Source of the DNA: Halanaerobium saccharolyticum
GTDB taxonomy: Bacteria; Bacillota; Halanaerobiia; Halanaerobiales; Halanaerobiaceae
DNA length: 44,779 nucleotides
Assembly: GCF_003259895.1 (NCBI RefSeq)
Contig: NZ_QLME01000027.1
Coordinates: 1 to 44,779 of the forward strand
Direction of reading: 5' to 3'
Part shown: positions 17,998-25,091 of the stretch, one piece after another
Numbering within the stretch: position 1 is the stretch's first letter
Layout of the letters: each line of letters starts with the position of its first letter
Program-made: the position numbers and the translations under genes
Notes under the pieces: model-generated
What the model was told of the DNA's origin: nothing
The model's input: only the letters and a program-made list of their open reading frames with translations
The model's database searches: none

Positions 17998-18423
17998 ATG
18001 ATGTATAATCAGGATCAGTTTATTATCAAATTAGGCAGGAAAGCAACAATTTATGGTATTATAGGATTTATTCTTGGTATTATTGCTGCGTTTTTACTTT
18101 CTTTTTCTAAAATTGCTATTATTATTACTGCAGTTATTTTTTCTTTCTTTTTTACTTCTTCTTTCTGGGGAATACACAATTTAAAAATGTGGTTTAATAA
18201 ATATCGTTATCGAATGCCTGAATATCTCTGGTATTTTTTAAATATTTTTGTTTATTTAGCAGGGGTCTTCGTTGGTCTTGTTGGTTATGGATTTATAGAG
18301 CATTTTTTGCTTTTGCTGGCTATGGATCAGCATCAAAAGGGTACTGGTTTAATCGGAGCTCAAATAATTCTATTACCCTATCTTGGTAAGATATACGCAG
18401 AAAAAATTGATTATAATATTTAG
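17998..18423 (+). CDS. Small four-helix membrane protein, function unknown
   Basis: About 141 aa with four predicted transmembrane segments (for example IIGFILGIIAAFLLSF and YFLNIFVYLAGVFVGLVGYG). ATG 17998 is chosen because GAGGTG lies 10 nt upstream; a TTG at 17980 would swallow that site. A possible TATAAT at 17966-17971 suggests its own promoter, but it lies only 47 bp after the regulator and could be co-transcribed. I do not recognise a family. It is convergent with the HD-GYP remnant, with one base between the stop codons. Confidence 0.65.
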   Translation: MMYNQDQFIIKLGRKATIYGIIGFILGIIAAFLLSFSKIAIIITAVIFSFFFTSSFWGIHNLKMWFNKYRYRMPEYLWYFLNIFVYLAGVFVGLVGYGFIEHFLLLLAMDQHQKGTGLIGAQIILLPYLGKIYAEKIDYNI

Positions 18424-18424
18424 T

Positions 18425-19593
18425 TTAAAAGATAAAGTCGATAAATTTATCTGTTAATTCTGGATCAAATTGAGTTCCACTACAGCTTTTCAGTTCTCTG
18501 ATGGCTGCTTTTTTTGTCATCTTATTTTTGTAAATATTTTTATTTCTCATCACATCATAAGCATCAATTTTTAGATCAATATAATCACCAAATTCAGCTG
18601 CTGTTCTTTTCATCCTCTGCAGGTGTTCCCTGTTTTCACCACTTTTATTTTCCAGATTAATTAATATATTTTGCACCAGTTTTTTCTTAGCTTCTCTGCT
18701 TTTAGACATTTTTTATTATTAAATTTATCATAAGTTTCCATAATATATTCTTGATCCTGATCTTCTAGAATATTGCTGATTTTTTGTCTGGCTCTTATCT
18801 TAAATTTAGCTGGTACCAAATTTTCGAACATACTGTGGCCCTCAAGTTCATCTTTACTGTAACCTGTGTAATCACAGATAGAATTATTAACCTGGATTAT
18901 CTTACCTTTTTTGTCAAGCAGAAGCATACCCGCAGGAGACTGGTCAAATAACTTTTGGTATTGTTCTTCTCTTATTTTTAATTTATACTGCAGGTCTTCG
19001 TAATAAACTGCGAACAAACTGATTCCAAATAGCAATCCCAGCAGTCCTTTTAAAAAAATACCATAGCGGTTAAACCAGTTTAATCTCATTAAATAAGGAG
19101 CTACTAAAAGATTTAAACCGAATAATGAGCTTACAACTGCTGTAAATGTTGAAACTTCGTTAAATGATAATTTAAAAAATAATGTTCCTGACTTAATAAA
19201 GGCAAAACTGAGATATACTAAGGTAGGAGCCAGTATAAATAGCTGGCTTCTAAAAAGGAAACCAAATACAGATAATAAAACCAGTGCCTTTAAAAAGCTA
19301 TACCAGATATCAGCTGTTTTTTGATTAAAATACTTGTGTACAGCCTCTACTAAAAAAACAGCTTCTAAAAGATGCATTATAGAGTTCAGTAAAACAAAGA
19401 AGTTATTTTGAAAATGAAAATATAAGATTTCTGCAGTAGTAGCAGCAATAGCAAAAGTCCAGAAATAGGAGAAATAGAGTAAATATTCTTTCTTTTCTTT
19501 GTTATATAAAAATGTAATACCCAGCCAGAACATTATAAGCCCGGCTAAGTATATATATGTAAAACCTGTTTCCAGATGATTATCGAAAGTCAA
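18425..19593 (-). pseudogene. Membrane PAS HD-GYP protein, gutted and frameshifted
   Basis: The N-terminal half has about seven predicted transmembrane segments (residues 5-210), then a PAS domain (LFDQSPAGMLLLDKKGKIIQ, CDYTGYSKDELEGHS). A frameshift at an A6 run near 18709-18716 leads into the start of an HD-GYP domain (LENKSGENREHLQRMKRTAA). This jumps straight to the end of such a domain (KIDAYDVMRNKNIY, GTQFDPELTDKFI). The middle of about 90 residues, with the HD metal-binding and GYP motifs, is deleted, so it cannot hydrolyse cyclic-di-GMP. The TTG start at 19593 follows GAGGTGG; the frame extends to 19611 but covers that site. It may still produce a membrane-PAS fragment. Confidence 0.75.
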
Positions 19594-19673
19594 GACTACC
19601 ACCTCAGACAAATAGTATTATTGAAATTAATTCTATATATATTATATTCTAGAAAAATTAACTATTGCCTTCT

Positions 19674-20627
19674 TTATTTAGTATTATTATATAACTTAAT
19701 TGTAATATTTTCTATTATTTCATATTTAGCAAGTTTTGTTTTCCATTTTTCAGGAATAGCATCATAACCATAATAGGCTCCTGCCAGCTGACCGGTTACT
19801 GCAGCTGTAGTATCTGTATCTTCACCCAGATTAACAGCTAGCAATACTGCCTCAGCAAAAGAATCACTGTTTATAAAAGACCAGAGGCTGGCCTCCAGAG
19901 TATTAATTACAAATGCATCAGATTTTATCTCATCTCTTTTTTTGTTAAAGGCTCCATTAACAGCTTTAATAATTTTTTGATTCAGTTCTAAATCTGCAGC
20001 TGTATCCTTAATCACTTTAATTTTAAAAGCATTCATTTCAATTCGGGAATTAAGAAACTGCTGCAGTAATCCTCCAAAATAGCGACAGCTGTCGACTGCT
20101 AACTGATTATTATGTGTTGTAAGAGAACTCCCTCCTGAATATTTAACAGCTTTTTTAAAATCATCGCGATAATAAATTGCCGCAGGAGCTAGACGCATTA
20201 AAGAACCATTACCTGCTGCTCTTTCGCTTGCTGGTGGAAATTTATTATTTTTATCATAATATTTGAGTGATCTGGCTGTATTAGAACCAATGCCAAAACA
20301 CTCACCGGTAGAACTTAAATAACCTTCTTTATACCACTTTAAATATTTCTGCATCTGGTGATGTGGATTATAGCCATTTTCGGTTAAACTTTCTGCCAGA
20401 CAGAGTGCCATAGAACTATCATCAGTCCAGTAACCAGCCTTTAGATTATACGGTCCACCAGCTCTCATATCCTTAATTTCTTTAAAACTACCTCGTTCTC
20501 TGGACTCAACTACTGCTCCAAGAGCATCACCTACAATTAAACCCAAAAATGCTCCAAACACTTTATTTTTAATTTCTTTTTCAATCTTCTGCATTAACTT
20601 TTGATTATCAGATGGAGTTGATTTCAT
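19674..20627 (-). CDS. ADP-ribosylglycohydrolase family protein
   Basis: About 317 aa. It belongs to the DraG/ARH family, which removes ADP-ribose from proteins or hydrolyses related compounds using two metal ions. Family motifs are present: GLIVGDALGA, GYWTDDSSMALCLAE (metal ligands), GNGSLMRLAP and LGEDTDTTAAVTGQLAGAYYG (C-terminal metal ligands). It is cytoplasmic. ATG 20627 is chosen because AGGTG lies just upstream; a GTG at 20636 overlaps it. The gene follows prs but is separated from it by a strong terminator. No nitrogenase or ADP-ribosyltransferase gene is nearby, so the substrate is unknown. Confidence 0.9.
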   Translation of the reverse strand: MKSTPSDNQKLMQKIEKEIKNKVFGAFLGLIVGDALGAVVESRERGSFKEIKDMRAGGPYNLKAGYWTDDSSMALCLAESLTENGYNPHHQMQKYLKWYKEGYLSSTGECFGIGSNTARSLKYYDKNNKFPPASERAAGNGSLMRLAPAAIYYRDDFKKAVKYSGGSSLTTHNNQLAVDSCRYFGGLLQQFLNSRIEMNAFKIKVIKDTAADLELNQKIIKAVNGAFNKKRDEIKSDAFVINTLEASLWSFINSDSFAEAVLLAVNLGEDTDTTAAVTGQLAGAYYGYDAIPEKWKTKLAKYEIIENITIKLYNNTK

Positions 20628-20683
20628 AATTAACACCTACTTTATTCTTAATATAAGTTAAGATAAAATTTAGAACCTTAAAA

Positions 20684-20713
20684 AAAGAGAATAATCAGCT
20701 GATTATTCTCTTT
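20684..20713 (-). terminator. Terminator of the PRPP synthetase gene
   Basis: A perfect 30-bp palindrome (arms 20684-20698 and 20699-20713; AAAGAGAATAATCAG in the first arm), followed on the minus strand by a T run. It begins 6 bp after the prs stop codon. Confidence 0.9.
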
Positions 20714-20719
20714 ACAAAT

Positions 20720-21871
20720 TTATTTTCCTACAATCTTTTTAATTTTATTGGTTGCATCTAAAAGTGGACTGACAGAGTCATCATAATTCACAGTATCAAT
20801 CAGCAGGGAAATCATTTTAGACATATCAACTTCCTCAAACCATTCTGCATCTTTAAATTTCTGTGGAATATAGGTCATATTAGTTGAGAATAATTTGGAG
20901 ATATAACCTTTTTCATAGTACTCATTCATTTTTTCTATACCATTTGTAAAAAACGTAAAAGAAACCGCTACATATACATTTCGTGCTTTTTTCTTTTTCA
21001 ATTCTCTAGCAATATCAAAAACTGACCCTCCAGAGGCTATCATGTCATCAACAATTAAAATATCTTTGCCCTCTACTTCTGCTCCCATATACTCGTGCTG
21101 GATAATTGGATTTCTACCATCTATTATTTTTTTATAGTCTCTACGTTTATAAAATAAACCTACATCCAGGCCTAAAACACTGGCATAATAAATTGCTCTA
21201 TCCATAGCTCCTGTATCAGGAGAAATAACCATCATCTCATCCTTATCAAAGCAGATTTGATCATCAACTCTATTCATTGCTTTAATAATCTGATATGTGG
21301 AATGTAAGCTTTCAAATCCGGTCTGTGGAATAGCATTCTGAACCCTTGTTTCATGAGCATCAAAGGTAAAAATATTTTCTACCCCCAAATTCTCTAATTC
21401 CTGTAATGCCATAGCACAATCTAAAGATTCTCTGCTGTTTCTTTTATCCTGTCGACTTTCGTATAAGAGAGGCATAATAACATGGATTCGTCTGGCCTTA
21501 CCCGCAATAGCAGAAATCAGGCGTTTTATATCCTGAAAATGATCGTCAGGACTCATTCTGTTTTCAACACCAAACATGTTATAAGTAACATTATAATTAC
21601 CAATATCAGCTAAAATATAGATATCCTTACCCCGAATTGATTCTTTAAGATGCCCTTTGGCTTCTCCATTAGCAAAACGAATTATATCATTATCAATAAT
21701 GTAGGAATCCTTAATTTCCTCTACATGATATTCGCTGCAGCTGCTGGCAAATTCTTCTCTCCTGCGCCTAACAATATAATCATCTATCTTTTTACCTAAT
21801 TCCTTACAGCTCTCATGGACAATAATTCCCAACTGACCAAATGGTATCTTTGTTATTTTTTGATCTTCCAC
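20720..21871 (-). CDS. prs: Ribose-phosphate pyrophosphokinase, long divergent form
   Basis: 383 aa, against about 315 for the usual enzyme. It makes PRPP from ribose 5-phosphate and ATP. The PRPP-binding loop is clear (DILIVDDMIASGGSVFDIA). The catalytic flexible-loop region is ESRQDKRNSRE and the ATP-site region FTFDAHETRVQNA. Other conserved stretches are RFANGEAKGHLKESIRGKDI and MVISPDTGAMDRA. The N-terminus has extra sequence with a Cys-Ser-Glu stretch, and the C-terminus extends beyond the usual end. GTG 21871 is preceded by GAGGTG at 11 nt. It is transcribed alone. Confidence 0.85.
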   Translation of the reverse strand: MEDQKITKIPFGQLGIIVHESCKELGKKIDDYIVRRRREEFASSCSEYHVEEIKDSYIIDNDIIRFANGEAKGHLKESIRGKDIYILADIGNYNVTYNMFGVENRMSPDDHFQDIKRLISAIAGKARRIHVIMPLLYESRQDKRNSRESLDCAMALQELENLGVENIFTFDAHETRVQNAIPQTGFESLHSTYQIIKAMNRVDDQICFDKDEMMVISPDTGAMDRAIYYASVLGLDVGLFYKRRDYKKIIDGRNPIIQHEYMGAEVEGKDILIVDDMIASGGSVFDIARELKKKKARNVYVAVSFTFFTNGIEKMNEYYEKGYISKLFSTNMTYIPQKFKDAEWFEEVDMSKMISLLIDTVNYDDSVSPLLDATNKIKKIVGK

Positions 21872-22029
21872 GTTTGTTTTAGCACCTCATTTATATATTA
21901 TTTTCTTGTCCATAATAATATTTCAAGATTTAATTTAAATATCCTCTTTCTACCCTTTAATTAATGAAAGTTTATATATTAATTATATTCACACATTGAT
22001 ATATTATTCCAATTTAATAAAGTTTTAAC

Positions 22030-23376
22030 TTATATTAAATAGACTATAAATCCTCTGGCTAAACCTAAAAACACAAAAAATCCAAATACATCTGTTACAG
22101 TTGTTAAAAATATTGCTGAAGCCAGGGCCGGATCTATGCCAAGTGACTGCAGGAATAATGGAATTAAGAAGCCAAACATTCCGGCGACCAATAAATTTAA
22201 GATCATTGCTAAAAAGATAATTAATCCCAGATAATAATTCCCATACATCAGATATAAAATTAGACCTGTTACTAAGCCTGTTGCTGCACCATTAATCACC
22301 CCAACCATTGCTTCTTTAAATAAAAGAGTCCAGTTGTCTTTAAAATCGATCTCTCCCAGGGCAATCCCTCTAATAACTATAGAAAGAGTCTGAGTCCCGG
22401 CATTTCCTCCCATTCCAGCTACTATAGGCATTGCAGCAGCTAGAGCAGCAACCTGAGCAATAACATCCTCAAACATAGCCACAGTAAAAGTAGCCAGAAA
22501 AGCTGTCGCCAGATTAATAAACATCCAGGGCATTCTGCTTTTAATCGACTGTAGTAAAGTTGTATCCGAACTTTCTTCTTCATCTACCCCGTGCATTTTA
22601 TATAAATCCTCGGTGTTTTCTGCCTCAATAACATCAATTATATCATCAACTGTAATAATTCCGATTAAAATTCCACTCTTATTAATTACGGGAATTACTG
22701 TCAGGTCATATTTAGCAACCTGTTGAGCAACAATTTCCTGATCCACATCTGCAGATACTTTAATAATATTATCGTCCATTAATTCTTCCAGTTTTTTCTC
22801 ATCATCTGAACTCAAAATATCTCTTAAGTCAACACTCCCTACCAATTTTTTATTACTATCTGCCACAAAAATAGTGTCAATTATTTCTGTATCGGGAGCA
22901 ATTTTTTTTATTTTATTTAAAGCTTCAGTTGTTGTTAAATTTTTACTTAAAAGTAAATACTCAGTGGTCATTATCCCACCAGCGGATTCTCTATCATATC
23001 CCAGAAGATTTTTAACTACAAGTGCATCATCCTGTTTCATGTGCCTCAGTAATTCTTTTCTTTTTTGGATCGGTAACAGACCTAAAATATCAGTTATATC
23101 ATCAGCAGCCATATGAGAAAAAATTTCAATTATCTCTTCTGAACTTTTACATTTCAGAATATCAATCTGTAGATCTTTTTCTGATTCCTCAAAGATATCT
23201 GCCAGATCTTCTGTCTCCAACAACTTTGTAAAATCATTTATTTCTGAAGCATCCAATTCAGAAAGCGCTTCTGCAATATCTATAGGATGATTCTCTTCTA
23301 TCCATTCTTCTTTTACATTTTCTTCCTTATTCAAATAATAATTAATTTCATTTTTAATATTATCTATTTTTTCCAC
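22030..23376 (-). CDS. mgtE: Magnesium transporter MgtE
   Basis: 448 aa. It has a cytoplasmic N-terminal superhelical domain (HPIDIAEALSELDASEINDF), two CBS domains (MTTEYLLLSKNLTTTEALNK; YDLTVIPVINKSGILIGIIT) and five transmembrane helices with the pore motif MPIVAGMGGNAGTQTLSIVIRG interrupted here only by display length. It forms a dimeric Mg2+ channel closed by Mg2+ binding to its cytoplasmic part. The GTG start at 23376 follows AGAGGTGAT; a TTG at 23409 would cover that site. It lies 29 nt after a 47-aa membrane microprotein and is probably co-translated. No M-box riboswitch was recognised upstream. Confidence 0.93.
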   Translation of the reverse strand: MEKIDNIKNEINYYLNKEENVKEEWIEENHPIDIAEALSELDASEINDFTKLLETEDLADIFEESEKDLQIDILKCKSSEEIIEIFSHMAADDITDILGLLPIQKRKELLRHMKQDDALVVKNLLGYDRESAGGIMTTEYLLLSKNLTTTEALNKIKKIAPDTEIIDTIFVADSNKKLVGSVDLRDILSSDDEKKLEELMDDNIIKVSADVDQEIVAQQVAKYDLTVIPVINKSGILIGIITVDDIIDVIEAENTEDLYKMHGVDEEESSDTTLLQSIKSRMPWMFINLATAFLATFTVAMFEDVIAQVAALAAAMPIVAGMGGNAGTQTLSIVIRGIALGEIDFKDNWTLLFKEAMVGVINGAATGLVTGLILYLMYGNYYLGLIIFLAMILNLLVAGMFGFLIPLFLQSLGIDPALASAIFLTTVTDVFGFFVFLGLARGFIVYLI

Positions 23377-23405
23377 TCTTAAATCACCTCTATCAAAAAG
23401 TAATT

Positions 23406-23549
23406 TCAAAAAATGTATGTACTTAATATTCCAGCCAAGCCCCCAATCACAATTGCTATAATAATACCTTTTTTAGCTGATAAATCAAAATAATTGACAA
23501 CAAAACCTATTATTAGCCCCAGTAGTAAATAATAAAAAAGATTTGACAA
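23406..23549 (-). CDS. 47-aa membrane microprotein upstream of mgtE
   Basis: Two hydrophobic segments (LFYYLLLGLIIGFVVNYF and GIIIAIVIGGLAGILSTYIF) joined by DLSAKKG. The start is TTG 23549, given by a strong GGAGGTGAT 4 nt upstream; a longer frame to 23606 lacks a site. The stop lies 29 nt before mgtE, whose ribosome-binding site follows directly. The gene pair suggests a helper or regulator of the magnesium channel, but this is only positional inference. I do not recognise the family; the glycine-rich second helix resembles small XapX-like proteins. Confidence 0.65.
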   Translation of the reverse strand: MSNLFYYLLLGLIIGFVVNYFDLSAKKGIIIAIVIGGLAGILSTYIF

Positions 23550-23681
23550 AGTATCACCTCCGCCCAGAGTGACTCTAGATTTAATTATAACAGCAATTGT
23601 AGACATATAAAAGTAATTGAAAACAAAAAATATTTTTTGCTGTTATTATTTATAAAATTATAACAAAATTTTAAAAGCTAA

Positions 23682-23711
23682 TTGTGAAAATTATGGAATT
23701 TGTGTTATAAT
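23682..23711 (+). promoter_or_regulatory. Promoter of the cNMP-DUF2225 gene
   Basis: TTGTGA (23682-23687), an 18-bp spacer and TATAAT (23706-23711). It lies about 55 bp before the GTG start codon, which is preceded by AAAGGG. Confidence 0.65.
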
Positions 23712-23764
23712 ATAAAGTGCTTTAACTATTAAATTTATACTCATCAAGAAAGGGCTGGGTTGTT

Positions 23765-25030
23765 GTGTCAGAAAAAAATAATTTTAAAAATTTATTAGCA
23801 AAATATAGTAATTTAAAAGAATTTAAAACTGGTTCAGAACTTTATAGTTATCAAGAAAAAGCTGATAAGATATATTTTATTTTAAGTGGGCTAATTAGGA
23901 TCTATATTAAAGATAATGAACAAGAATTAGAAATTCAGCGTCAAAAAAACGGAAGTTTTGTTGGAGTGACTGCTTTTACAGCTCTTAATTATAGTTCCCG
24001 GGCAGCAGTATATCTAGATACAAAAGTACTGGAGTTTAAAGTATCAGATCTCAGAAAAATTATGCAAAAAAATAATAGCTTTGCCAGTAAAATTATTAAT
24101 AGTCTTTCTCAATATATAGAAAAATTAGAAAACAGAAACAAAGTGCAGTTAGCTCCAATATCTGAAATCAACAAAAAAATTGAAACCGAAAAAGAAATCA
24201 AAAAAACATTAGCTGCTGAAAAAGCTGCCGCAAAGAAAAAGGAAAAGTTCATTGACCAGGCAGCTGCTGAGATAAGAAAACCAGCAGATTTTTATTTGAA
24301 TGATCATAGTGTTTATGATCAAAAAACCGCTAAAGAAGATCAATATTATCTTTATGATAAAGAAATAGAATGTCCTGCCTGCTCACATAAAATGGAAGTT
24401 AAAAAAATTAGAAACTCCAGATTAAGAATCGAAGAAATCAGAGCAGATTTAAGGCCGCTTTATAAAAACTTTAATCTCTATAATTACAGTATTCTCTCCT
24501 GTCCCAGCTGTCTTTTTACGGCCAGGAGAAATGATTTTTATGATTTTTCGAAAAGTAGAAAAAAGAAAATAAAAAATAACTTTAAAAAAATAATTAGCGA
24601 GGATCTGGGCAGTGATTTTAAAATTGAATATAATGATCTGAGGACAATCAATCAAGTTTTAGATGCCCATTACCTGGCTTTAAAGCTCTATGATTTTACA
24701 GATTATCATGCCGATAAAAAAGCCTTTCTCTGGCGTGAGTTAAGCTGGATCTACGAAGATCTCGAAGAAGACGAACTGTCAGAAAAAGCTTCTTTAAAAG
24801 CTCTGAAAAATTTAGAAGAATTTTATTTTAAGGAAGATACAAAAAGTACAAAAAAAGAAAGTGATAATATAACTCTACTGCTGGCAGTTTTATATCACAA
24901 ACACAATCAGAGAGATAAAGCTTTACCACTGCTGGATGAGCTGATCAGAGACAACCGCGTTAGCCTCAGACAGAGAAATAAAGCCAAAGATTTATTTTTA
25001 GAAATTAGAGAAGCAAATAGAAATAGGTAA
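23765..25030 (+). CDS. Cyclic-nucleotide-binding-like domain fused to DUF2225
   Basis: 421 aa. Residues 8-120 form a Crp-type nucleotide-binding beta-roll (KIYFILSGLIRIYIKDNEQE, GSFVGVTAFTALNYSSRAAV) without the DNA-binding helix-turn-helix. A charged coiled-coil segment follows (residues 125-180, ETEKEIKKTLAAEKAAAKKK). The C-terminal half is DUF2225: a zinc-ribbon-like pair (ECPACSHKM and SCPSCLF) and TPR-like helices. No signal peptide is seen, so it is a cytoplasmic protein of unknown function, perhaps a ligand-controlled scaffold. The GTG start is preceded by AAAGGG at 10 nt. It is transcribed alone. Confidence 0.8.
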   Translation: MSEKNNFKNLLAKYSNLKEFKTGSELYSYQEKADKIYFILSGLIRIYIKDNEQELEIQRQKNGSFVGVTAFTALNYSSRAAVYLDTKVLEFKVSDLRKIMQKNNSFASKIINSLSQYIEKLENRNKVQLAPISEINKKIETEKEIKKTLAAEKAAAKKKEKFIDQAAAEIRKPADFYLNDHSVYDQKTAKEDQYYLYDKEIECPACSHKMEVKKIRNSRLRIEEIRADLRPLYKNFNLYNYSILSCPSCLFTARRNDFYDFSKSRKKKIKNNFKKIISEDLGSDFKIEYNDLRTINQVLDAHYLALKLYDFTDYHADKKAFLWRELSWIYEDLEEDELSEKASLKALKNLEEFYFKEDTKSTKKESDNITLLLAVLYHKHNQRDKALPLLDELIRDNRVSLRQRNKAKDLFLEIREANRNR

Positions 25031-25053
25031 AATTTAAATAAAAAGCTAATTAT

Positions 25054-25079
25054 AGTGCGGATTTTTCCGCACTTTTTTA
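25054..25079. terminator. Terminator between the DUF2225 and yhaN-type genes
   Basis: AGTGCGG (25054-25060) pairs with CCGCACT (25067-25073), followed by TTTTT on the plus strand. An outer AGCTAA/TTAGCT pairing could extend the stem. It separates two convergent genes. Confidence 0.85.
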
Positions 25080-25091
25080 GCTTAAGATTAA

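Noticed and set aside
23550-23764. M-box magnesium riboswitch before the mgtE unit.
   Set aside because: The region between the divergent genes is short and AT-rich and shows none of the conserved M-box helices.
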